Origin: Ilumatobacteraceae bacterium
Lineage (GTDB): Bacteria > Actinomycetota > Acidimicrobiia > Acidimicrobiales > Ilumatobacteraceae
Length of the DNA stretch: 16,381 nucleotides
Direction: 5' to 3'
Assembly: GCA_007117775.1 (NCBI GenBank)
Contig: SKFX01000040.1
Coordinates: 1-16,381 of the forward strand
Part shown: positions 6,791 through 13,867 of the stretch, piece after piece
Position numbering within the stretch: position 1 is the first letter of the stretch
How the letters are laid out: every line of letters starts with the position of its first letter
Made by a program: the position numbers and the translations under genes
The notes under the pieces: generated by a model
Told to the model about the DNA's origin: nothing
The model's database searches: none
The model's input: only the letters and a program-made list of their open reading frames with translations

Positions 6791-9085
6791 TCAGTGGGTG
6801 CGTTCGATCGCCGCCCAGACGCGCTCGGGGGTGGCCGGCATGTCGATATGGCGGACGCCGAGGTGCGCGAGCGCATCGATGACGGCAGACTGCACCGCCG
6901 GGGTGGAGCCGATCGTGCCCGACTCGCCCACACCCTTGACGCCGAGCGGATTGACGAACGTCGGCGTCTCCATGTGGATGACGGTGATATCGGGCAGTTC
7001 CGCAGCGGAGATCATGGCGTAGTCGGCGAGGTTCGAGGTGATCGGGTTGCCATCATCGTCATAGCGCACCTCTTCAAGCAGTGCCTGAGCGGTTCCCTGT
7101 GCCACACCACCGTGGATTTGGCCGTCGAGCAGCATCGGGTTCAGTACCCGGCCGGCGTCATCGCAGGCGATATGGCGCAGGTGCTTGACCCGGCCGGTAT
7201 CGGTGTCGACCTCGACCACGGCGACATGGGCTCCGAAGGGGAAGGTGGCGTGACCGGCATCGAATCGGGTCTCATGGGTGAGGCCGTCGGGGAAGTCGTC
7301 GTGGCTGCGGGCTGCGACCGCAAGATCGGCCCAGGTCTTCGACATCGCCGGGGTACCAGCGACATGGAACGCCCCGGTGTCGATATCGAGCACGATGTCG
7401 GACTCATCGGCTTCGAGCAGTGACGCGGCCAGAGTGCGGGCCCGCTCGACCAGTTCGACCGATGCCTTGTCCACCGCGACACCGCCGTGTTGCAGCGAAC
7501 GCGACCCCATCGTGCCACCGCCGACGGGGACCAGATCGGTATCGCCCCACACGAGGGTGATGCGATCCATTGCGATCCCGGTCTGGGCGCTCGCGAGCAT
7601 CGACCACGCGGTGTCATGACCCTGGCCGTGAGGGGAGGTGCCGGTGTAGATCGTGGCGGAGCCGTCGTCATGGATCGAGATACGCGCCCCCTCGCCCATC
7701 GGGTCGACGCCGCCGGTGATCTCGACGTACACGCTGACGCCGATTCCGAGTTGAACCGCATCGCCCGCCGTCCGGCGCTCGGCCTGTTCGGCCCGCAATG
7801 CTGCGTAATCGGCGGCCTCCAGCGCGCGGTCGAGCGCTCCCTCGAAATCGCCGACATCATAGGTCTGGCCGATGGCGGTGGTATGGGGCTCGGAGAACGG
7901 CGCGATCAGATTGACGCGGCGCACCTCAGCGGGGTCCATCCCAATCTCAGCTGCGAACAGATCCATCGCCCGCTCTGCGGCCGCAGTCGCTTCGGGTCGG
8001 CCGGCGCCGCGATAGGCGACCGTCGGGGTGGTGTTGGTGGCCACCGAGGTCGTGTGGACCTCGATATTGGCGATGTCATAGACCGCAGATGCCATCGGCC
8101 GGGTCATGAACGGGGCCAGGACCGTTCCGAGGTCGACGAAACCGCCGGAGTCCTGGATGATGTGCATCCGGTAATGGGTCACCTTGCCATCGCGTGAACC
8201 ACCCATCTTCACGTACTGCACCTGGGCGCGGCCGTGGCCGAGGGTCATCATCGATTCGCTGCGGGTCTCGCGGTAGCGGACCGGCCGGCCGACCTCGGCC
8301 GCCAGCCGTCCGAGCAGCATCTCTTCTGGGTAAGTGCCGATCTTGGCGCCGAACCCACCACCGACATCGGGAGTGATGATGCGGACCTGTTCGGCCTCGA
8401 GGCCATTGACGGTCGCCATCACCTTGGCCGCACCCTGGGCGTGCTGAGTGGACAGCCACTGCACCAGTCGGCCGTCGATCCATGTCGCTGCGGCGGCGCG
8501 CACCTCGAGCGGGCACGGTGCGACGCGCTGGTTGATGAAGCGGCCCTCGATGGTCACCTCACAGTCGGCGAAGAACTCGTCGCCGGAATTCTCCGGCAGA
8601 CCGAGCGCGGTGGTGTCGAAGACCACATTGGAGCCCGCCGCTTCGTAGATCAGTGTCGATGACGTCATCGCCTCCTCGACATCGACGAGTGCGGGCAGCG
8701 GTGTGATGTCGACGAAGATGGTGTTGACCGCATCGACGGCCTGCTCATAGGTCTCCGCGATGACCGCGACCACCGGTTCGCCGACATAGCGGACCTTGTC
8801 CGACGCCAGCAGTGTCCGGGTCACGAGCGGGTTGAACGCTGCAGGTTGTGGCTCCAGGCTGAGATCGGCGGCGTTGAACACTGCGATCACACCGGGCATC
8901 TCGCGGGCCTCGTCGACATCGATCCCATCGATCGTGCCGTGTGCCACGCCCGAGCGGGCATAGGCAACATAGGTCGCACCCTCGAGGCGTTCATCGACGA
9001 GGTCGTCGAGATACACGCCCCCAGTGGTCAAGAACTTGGGGTCTTCCTTGCGCAAGACACGGTTTCCGAGAATGCTGCCGGCCAT
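6791..9085 (-). CDS. Molybdenum hydroxylase large subunit, form II CoxL-like (orphan)
   Basis: Complete 764-residue catalytic subunit of the xanthine dehydrogenase/CO dehydrogenase family. The order of motifs is intact: ILGNRVLRKEDPKFLT at the N-terminus, GGGFG (242-246), AYRGAGR (357-363), GQGHDT (487-492), GSRSLQHGG (527-535) and KGVGESGTIG (717-726), with Glu721 as the expected catalytic glutamate. AYRGAGR instead of AYRCSFR argues against CO oxidation. It lacks the CGLAPS segment of the other large subunit, having VEITGGVDPMGEG (454-466) there, so the two enzymes probably act on different substrates. No [2Fe-2S] or FAD subunit gene is adjacent; upstream is an ftsB-like gene and downstream an acetyltransferase 4 nt away. 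A strong ribosome binding site supports the ATG at 9085, which heads a tightly packed operon. It may borrow the small subunit encoded at 1622-2080, or partners elsewhere. Confidence 0.95.
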   Translation of the reverse strand: MAGSILGNRVLRKEDPKFLTTGGVYLDDLVDERLEGATYVAYARSGVAHGTIDGIDVDEAREMPGVIAVFNAADLSLEPQPAAFNPLVTRTLLASDKVRYVGEPVVAVIAETYEQAVDAVNTIFVDITPLPALVDVEEAMTSSTLIYEAAGSNVVFDTTALGLPENSGDEFFADCEVTIEGRFINQRVAPCPLEVRAAAATWIDGRLVQWLSTQHAQGAAKVMATVNGLEAEQVRIITPDVGGGFGAKIGTYPEEMLLGRLAAEVGRPVRYRETRSESMMTLGHGRAQVQYVKMGGSRDGKVTHYRMHIIQDSGGFVDLGTVLAPFMTRPMASAVYDIANIEVHTTSVATNTTPTVAYRGAGRPEATAAAERAMDLFAAEIGMDPAEVRRVNLIAPFSEPHTTAIGQTYDVGDFEGALDRALEAADYAALRAEQAERRTAGDAVQLGIGVSVYVEITGGVDPMGEGARISIHDDGSATIYTGTSPHGQGHDTAWSMLASAQTGIAMDRITLVWGDTDLVPVGGGTMGSRSLQHGGVAVDKASVELVERARTLAASLLEADESDIVLDIDTGAFHVAGTPAMSKTWADLAVAARSHDDFPDGLTHETRFDAGHATFPFGAHVAVVEVDTDTGRVKHLRHIACDDAGRVLNPMLLDGQIHGGVAQGTAQALLEEVRYDDDGNPITSNLADYAMISAAELPDITVIHMETPTFVNPLGVKGVGESGTIGSTPAVQSAVIDALAHLGVRHIDMPATPERVWAAIERTH

Positions 9086-9089
9086 GAGT

Positions 9090-9096
9090 CCCCCTA
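9090..9096 (-). promoter_or_regulatory. Ribosome binding site of the orphan large subunit gene
   Basis: The minus strand reads TAGGGGG followed 4 nt later by the ATG at 9085. It marks independent translation initiation at the head of the seven-gene run, unlike the overlapped genes that follow. Confidence 0.55.
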
Positions 9097-9133
9097 CAGG
9101 TCGAAGTGAAGCACGATCGCTGTCAATCTAGTC

Positions 9134-9156
9134 GTCGGGGCCAGATGCCACCCGAC
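9134..9156 (-). other. Stem-loop in the gap between the ftsB-like gene and the orphan large subunit gene
   Basis: GTCGG (9134-9138) pairs with CCGAC (9152-9156) and GGC (9139-9141) with GCC (9147-9149), with a 2-nt bulge and a 5-nt loop. On the minus strand it is followed by GACTAGATTGACAG and has no T run, so it is at best a weak terminator for the housekeeping block. A TAGATT hexamer just after it could be a -10 element for the operon below, but no good -35 was found. Confidence 0.25.
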
Positions 9157-9179
9157 CGGGCGCTGATGCACCGGTGTGT

Positions 9180-9689
9180 TCAGCCGCCGCCGGTGCGCAG
9201 CGCGATGACCGAGGTGATCAGGTCATACGGCCAGCCCGCCGGCAGATCGGTGGGCAGCGCCGGCAGATCCAGGACCCGGAGACGGTCCTCCCCGGCTTCG
9301 CCGAAGCCGAGTTCGGATCGTGCTGCTTCACGGGTGCCGGCCTCGGTCCGCAGTCGAGCGACTTCGGACCGCAGTTGCGCGTTGACCACCTCGAGTTGTT
9401 CGACCTGTTCGATACGCCGCTCAAGGGTTGCGCTCTGGTCGCGGTAGGTCTGCACCGGGATGATGAACAGTGCTGCTGCGAGTGCAATGGCGATTGACAG
9501 CGCGATGGCGCCGAGCAGGATCGTCGACCGTCGGCGTCGGACGATGCGTCGTTCGACCGGGATCGGCCGCGTCAGGTCTCCGAGGCGCGAGCGGCCGGCA
9601 TCGGCGGCGGGTCGCCGTGCGCTGCGGCGCAGATGCGAACGCCTCGCCGGCCGGGCACGCCCGGTCTCGAGTTCGGTCTCCTCGGCCAT
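9180..9689 (-). CDS. Septum formation initiator (FtsB/DivIC family)
   Basis: Single-pass membrane protein expected in the FtsQ-FtsB-FtsL (DivIB-DivIC-FtsL) division complex. The 169-residue protein has a long basic cytoplasmic tail (1-55, rich in Arg), one membrane helix at about 56-78, and an extracytoplasmic coiled coil at about 83-118 (LERRIEQVEQLEVVNAQLRS). It is followed by REAARSELGFGEAGE (120-134), equivalent to the conserved end of FtsB proteins. E. coli FtsB is shorter; the extended Arg-rich tail is common in actinobacteria. Position after enolase is the conserved actinobacterial (and E. coli-like) arrangement, which supports the call. The tail's function is unknown. Confidence 0.87.
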   Translation of the reverse strand: MAEETELETGRARPARRSHLRRSARRPAADAGRSRLGDLTRPIPVERRIVRRRRSTILLGAIALSIAIALAAALFIIPVQTYRDQSATLERRIEQVEQLEVVNAQLRSEVARLRTEAGTREAARSELGFGEAGEDRLRVLDLPALPTDLPAGWPYDLITSVIALRTGGG

Positions 9690-9734
9690 GTCAACAGTCT
9701 CGCACCCCGACGGGAACGATCGGTGTCACTCGTT

Positions 9735-9756
9735 CATCGCCTCATGCGACGCGATG
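9735..9756 (-). other. Short inverted repeat between eno and the ftsB-like gene
   Basis: CATCGC (9735-9740) and GCGATG (9751-9756) could form a 6-bp stem with a 10-nt loop in the 79-nt gap. No T run follows, so a terminator is not supported. The rest of the gap shows nothing I can name. Confidence 0.2.
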
Positions 9757-9768
9757 GTGCAGGTTGGT

Positions 9769-11049
9769 TCAGCCGAGCGGAGCCAGCGCGCGACGACCGG
9801 CGAATGTGGCCTCATCACCGAGCTCGCCTTCGATGCGCAGCAACTGGTTGTACTTGGCGACGCGGTCACTGCGCGCCGGCGCACCGGTCTTGATCTGGCC
9901 GCAGTTGGTCGCCACCGCGAGGTCTGCGATGGTGGTGTCCTCGGTCTCTCCGCTGCGATGGCTCATCACCGAGGTGTAGGAGTGCGCGGTCGCCATGCGG
10001 ACCGTCTCGAGCGTCTCTGTCAGCGTGCCGATCTGGTTCACCTTGATCAGCACGCTGTTTGCCACCGAGCGTTCGATCCCGAGCCGCAGGCGCTCGACAT
10101 TGGTGACGAACAGGTCATCGCCGACAAGCTGCACCCGGTCACCGACTGCTGCGGTGAGCTGCGCCCAGCCCTCCCAGTCGTCCTCGCCCATCCCGTCCTC
10201 GATCGACACGATCGGATAGGTGTCCACCAGGCGCTCCCAGTAGGCGGCCATCTCGGCGGGATCGAGTGTGCGGCCCTCGCCTTCCAGGTGATAGCGGCCG
10301 TCGCGGTGGATCTCACTCACCGCCGGATCGAGCGCCAGGGCGATCTGCTCACCGGGTGTGAACCCGGCTGCCTCGATCGCCTCCAAGAGCACCACGATGG
10401 CCTCCTCATTGCTGGTCAGGTCAGGGGCGAACCCGCCCTCGTCACCGACGGCGGTGCTCAGCCGGCGCGACCCGAGGAGCGATTTGAGGTGGTGGTAGGT
10501 CTCGGTTCCCCAGCGCAGTGCCTCAGCGAAGCTCGGCGCGCCGACGGGCATGATCATGAACTCCTGGAAGTCGATGTTGTTGTCGGCATGCACACCGCCA
10601 TTGAGCACGTTCATCATGGGCACCGGCAGGACATGGGCATTGGGTCCGCCGATAGCGCGGAACAGGCTGAGATCGAGTTCATCGGCCGCGGCGCGCGCCG
10701 CGGCGAGGCTCGCACCCAAGATGGCATTGGCCCCGAGACGCGACTTGTTCGGTGTGCCATCGAGTGAGATCAACCGGTGGTCGACGACGCGCTGTTCGGT
10801 GGCGTCGAGGCCGATCAGATGCTCGGCGATCTCGGTGTTGACCGCTGCGACTGCGCCGGTGACACCGCGCCCGAGGAAGCGATCATCGCCGTCGCGACGC
10901 TCGGCAGCCTCATGTTCGCCGGTGGAGGCACCGCTCGGGACCGCGGCGCGACCGAGTGCGCCGGAGTCCAAGAGGACCTCGACCTCGACGGTGGGATTAC
11001 CGCGCGAATCGAGGATCTCCCTGCCGGTGACACCAATGATCTCACTCAT
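9769..11049 (-). CDS. eno: Enolase (phosphopyruvate hydratase)
   Basis: Glycolytic enzyme converting 2-phosphoglycerate to phosphoenolpyruvate in the cytoplasm. The 426-residue form starting at ATG 11049 (MSEIIGVTGREILDSRGNP) has the standard length and begins exactly where enolases do; the upstream ATG at 11076 would add nine unrelated residues. Active-site parts are all present: mobile loop GASTG (40-44), His154, Glu163, catalytic Glu204 (GDEGGFAPD), Mg ligands Asp241, Glu284 (SIEDGMGEDDW) and Asp311 (GDDLF), catalytic Lys336 (IKVNQIG), and SHRSGETED (363-371). It lies 58 nt after the DUF4032 gene and before the ftsB-like gene, the usual actinobacterial neighbourhood. Very sure. Confidence 0.99.
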   Translation of the reverse strand: MSEIIGVTGREILDSRGNPTVEVEVLLDSGALGRAAVPSGASTGEHEAAERRDGDDRFLGRGVTGAVAAVNTEIAEHLIGLDATEQRVVDHRLISLDGTPNKSRLGANAILGASLAAARAAADELDLSLFRAIGGPNAHVLPVPMMNVLNGGVHADNNIDFQEFMIMPVGAPSFAEALRWGTETYHHLKSLLGSRRLSTAVGDEGGFAPDLTSNEEAIVVLLEAIEAAGFTPGEQIALALDPAVSEIHRDGRYHLEGEGRTLDPAEMAAYWERLVDTYPIVSIEDGMGEDDWEGWAQLTAAVGDRVQLVGDDLFVTNVERLRLGIERSVANSVLIKVNQIGTLTETLETVRMATAHSYTSVMSHRSGETEDTTIADLAVATNCGQIKTGAPARSDRVAKYNQLLRIEGELGDEATFAGRRALAPLG

Positions 11050-11107
11050 GGCTCCACGGTACCGCGACACCACCACCGTCGAGCCGGATCCCGGCGGGCA
11101 CCGGACT

Positions 11108-12364
11108 TCATCGATCGGTAGCGCCGGGTCCGGACCCGATCACCGGATGCTCGGTGGTCGGTTCGGGGATGTGGATCTGTTCATGCGGCGCGGTGGTGAG
11201 CACCCCGTCGATGAACGAGGCGACGGCCTCGTCGAGGGCGATATCGCGGCCGGCGGCCTCAGAGATACTGCGACGGTGTTCGAGGAACTGGTGATACAGC
11301 TCGGCCTCTTCGAGCTTGGAGACCAGTTCGGCCGGGATGGCGTCGATGACTGCCTCGAATCGCTCGTGCAGCCATCGATCTGCCGCGGTGGTGTCGTCGA
11401 GGGTCTGTGCGGTGCGATCGGAGTGTTCAGACGCGAATGCGCGGATGTCGTTGAGCAGTCGACGGGCCTGGTTCTCCTGGGTGACGAGGCCGGTCAGGTC
11501 GTGGAGGCGATGGAGGTGGTACCCGTGTTCGACGACGCGTGGCACGATCCGCAACTGTTGGCCGTCATCGGTGGTGATGATCTCCATCTCATCGACGTCG
11601 AACCCGAGGTCGTGCAGGCGGTCGAGCCGCTGTTCGATCCGGAACGAGTCCTGGGGTTCGAACTCGTCGGTCCGGGTCAGTTCAGCCCACAGATTGTGAT
11701 AGCGGTCGCCGAGTGCGATCGCGATCTCGGCCGGGTCGATCTCATCGCTGAGGTGGCCGGCGGCCTGCAGATCCAAGAGACCACCGGCGATGTTCTCCAT
11801 AGCGATGTCGAGATCCAGCGTCCGCTGGCCGTCGGTGAGGCGATGGTGGCGTTCGCCGGTCTCCACGTCGATCACATAGGCCGACAGTGCGCCCGCATCA
11901 CGCCGGAACAAGGTGTTGGACAATGAACAGTCCCCCCAGTAGAAGCCCTCGAGATGCAGCCGCACCAAGAGGCCGACAAGGGCATCGAGCAGGTGCTCGC
12001 TGTGGCTCGCCGTCATCGTGGCGCCCGATAACAGCGATCGGAACGGCAGCGAGTAGTCGAGGTGGCGTGTGATCAAGATCCCGTCGCGCTGATCGCTGCG
12101 GCCGGTGACGACGGCGACGACCTCAGCGGTGGGCAGGCCATCGTCTGCGAGTTCTCGCAGGAGTCGGTATTCGCGCTCGGCGAGGTCATCGGGCAACTCC
12201 TTGACGACATACGCGTTGGGGCCGAGCATCACCCGTCGCACGACGTGGCGGTGGATGCCGAGCACACCGTAGATCTGGGGGAGGTCCCAGTCGTCGAGGG
12301 ACTGCGCGAAGGGCAGCCCGGAGATCCGCGGATGCTCGGCGGGACTGGCCAGTTGCAGGCGCAT
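11108..12364 (-). CDS. Kinase-like protein with a DUF4032 domain
   Basis: A 418-residue soluble protein that resembles the lipopolysaccharide kinase/WaaP-like branch of the protein-kinase fold, followed by the actinobacterial DUF4032 region. Kinase-like marks are Lys55 in AYVVKELP, acidic residues Glu63/Glu65 in the following helix, a catalytic-loop-like segment GFYWGDCSLSNTLF (Asp145, Asn150), and a metal-binding-like YVIDVETGE (Asp166). The C-terminal part, from about residue 230, contains the DUF4032-like stretch EHGYHLHRLHDLTGLVTQEN (279-298). No membrane segment or signal peptide. The substrate and cellular job are not established. The gene lies 6 nt after mazG and before eno, so it is probably co-transcribed with the house-cleaning gene. 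The fold assignment is by motif order and is moderately sure. Confidence 0.8.
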   Translation of the reverse strand: MRLQLASPAEHPRISGLPFAQSLDDWDLPQIYGVLGIHRHVVRRVMLGPNAYVVKELPDDLAEREYRLLRELADDGLPTAEVVAVVTGRSDQRDGILITRHLDYSLPFRSLLSGATMTASHSEHLLDALVGLLVRLHLEGFYWGDCSLSNTLFRRDAGALSAYVIDVETGERHHRLTDGQRTLDLDIAMENIAGGLLDLQAAGHLSDEIDPAEIAIALGDRYHNLWAELTRTDEFEPQDSFRIEQRLDRLHDLGFDVDEMEIITTDDGQQLRIVPRVVEHGYHLHRLHDLTGLVTQENQARRLLNDIRAFASEHSDRTAQTLDDTTAADRWLHERFEAVIDAIPAELVSKLEEAELYHQFLEHRRSISEAAGRDIALDEAVASFIDGVLTTAPHEQIHIPEPTTEHPVIGSGPGATDR

Positions 12365-12370
12365 CGTCGC

Positions 12371-13867
12371 TCAGGAGCCCCCGAGTCGGTCCTTGGCCTC
12401 GTCCCAGAGAGCGTCGAGCACCGGCAGGTCCGCTTCGGCCAGGTCGATACTGCGTTCGCGTGCCAGTGCCTCGACAGTGCTGAACCGGATGCGGAACTTG
12501 TCGGTGGCTCGCCGCAGCGCCATCTCGGGGTCGACATCGAGATGGCGGGCCACATTGACCACCGCGAACAACAGATCCCCGAGTTCTTCGGCTTGTTCGT
12601 CATCGGTGGTCGCTGCGAGCAGTTCGGAGGACTCCTCGGCGATTTTTGGCAGTGCCCCGTGAACATCAGGCCAGTCGAAGCCGTACTTGGCGGCCTTGGA
12701 CTGCACCTTGCGGGCCAGGCCGAGCGCCGGTAGCGATCGCGGGATCCCATCGAAGATCGACTCGCGGTGCTTCTCGGTCGCTTTGATCTGCTCCCAGCTC
12801 TCGAGCGCTCCGGCGCGATCGGATGTCGCCCCGGAGGGGTCCGATGCCGTATCCCCGAAGACATGGGGGTGACGTCTCACGAGTTTGTCGTGGATCCCCC
12901 GGGCCACATCGGCGATCGTGAAGCGTCCCTGTTGTTCGGCGATGGTTGCGTGGAACTCGACCTGATACAGCAGGTCACCGAGTTCCTCGATCAGGTCATC
13001 ATCGCTCGTCGGATCGTCGGGATCGAGTGCCTCGATGGCATCGACGACCTCATAGGTCTCCTCGACGAGATGTGGGATCAGGCTCTGGTGGGTCTGATCG
13101 ATATCCCAGGGGCACCGCTCGCGCAGCGTGCGCGCCAGCAGATGGAAGCGTTGATACTCCGCGGCGACGGGATGGTTGAGTGAGGCGATGTAGAGCGAGG
13201 TGAGATGGTCGGGGTCGATATCGCGGTCCATGGCGGACCAGGTGGTGGTGATGACGGCCTCATCGTCGGTGCCGAGGCGCTGCAGGGCCACCACTTCGGG
13301 ATCACCGAGTTCATCTGCAGTATCGTCGAGGGAGAGTTTGATCTCAGAGATCACCCAGCCGGCGTGGGTATGAGCCACCAGCAGGGGCCCTCTGAGTCCT
13401 GCGGCAGCAACGGCGAAGCGGTGACCGTCGATGAGCGTGAGGCCCACCTCGATGGGATCGATGCCGAGTCGTGCATAGGCCAGATCCAGAAACGACATTG
13501 CCGGCACGATGTCGACCTCGAGATCGTGATCGGCCATCAGTGCGGCCACCGTCGCCTCCAGGACCAGCGGTGAACCGGGCACGGCATAGACGATCTCGCC
13601 GTGTTCGAGTGCTGCAGCGCGCAGGTCGGCGTGGATGGCGCGGTAGACGCTGGCGAAGTTGTCGGCTGTCTCGTAGTGGTGATCGAAGGTGGTGGCGCCC
13701 TCGACGGCTGACGCGCTCGGGTGCACGCCGGTGCGCAGATAGCGATACGGGGTGGCCTCGAGGGCATCGATCGCAGCGGGGCTCAGATACCGCGCGTCTC
13801 CCGGCCCGAGCCCGACGACGGTGATGTGACCGAGTGCCGGGCGTGTGCGAACTGGGGTGGTGCTCAT
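12371..13867 (-). CDS. mazG: YabN-like tetrapyrrole methylase domain fused to MazG nucleotide pyrophosphohydrolase
   Basis: The C-terminal part hydrolyses non-canonical or excess nucleoside triphosphates to monophosphates and pyrophosphate, a house-cleaning role. The first MazG domain (about 238-370) shows CPWDIDQTHQSLIPHL (252-267), EETYEV (269-274) and EELGDLLYQVEF (294-305), with the metal-binding E-E-x-x-E and E-x-x-D pattern. A second one follows, with KIAEESSELL (408-417) and EELGDLLFAVVN (427-438). The N-terminal part (about 14-225) is a tetrapyrrole (corrin/porphyrin) methylase fold with VVGLGPGDARYLSPAA (17-32) and VPGSPLVLEATVA (96-108), as in B. subtilis YabN. At 498 residues it matches such fusions and is longer than the methylase-free MazG of mycobacteria. 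The start overlaps the foldase stop (ATGA). The methylase substrate, if active, is unknown. Confidence 0.94.
   Translation of the reverse strand: MSTTPVRTRPALGHITVVGLGPGDARYLSPAAIDALEATPYRYLRTGVHPSASAVEGATTFDHHYETADNFASVYRAIHADLRAAALEHGEIVYAVPGSPLVLEATVAALMADHDLEVDIVPAMSFLDLAYARLGIDPIEVGLTLIDGHRFAVAAAGLRGPLLVAHTHAGWVISEIKLSLDDTADELGDPEVVALQRLGTDDEAVITTTWSAMDRDIDPDHLTSLYIASLNHPVAAEYQRFHLLARTLRERCPWDIDQTHQSLIPHLVEETYEVVDAIEALDPDDPTSDDDLIEELGDLLYQVEFHATIAEQQGRFTIADVARGIHDKLVRRHPHVFGDTASDPSGATSDRAGALESWEQIKATEKHRESIFDGIPRSLPALGLARKVQSKAAKYGFDWPDVHGALPKIAEESSELLAATTDDEQAEELGDLLFAVVNVARHLDVDPEMALRRATDKFRIRFSTVEALARERSIDLAEADLPVLDALWDEAKDRLGGS

Noticed and set aside
9460..11926. Long plus-strand open frames (435 and 458 codons) opposite eno, the ftsB-like gene and the DUF4032 gene
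   Set aside because: They are antisense shadows of well-supported genes in high-GC DNA; their translations show no family motifs and are rich in Arg, His and Gly repeats.
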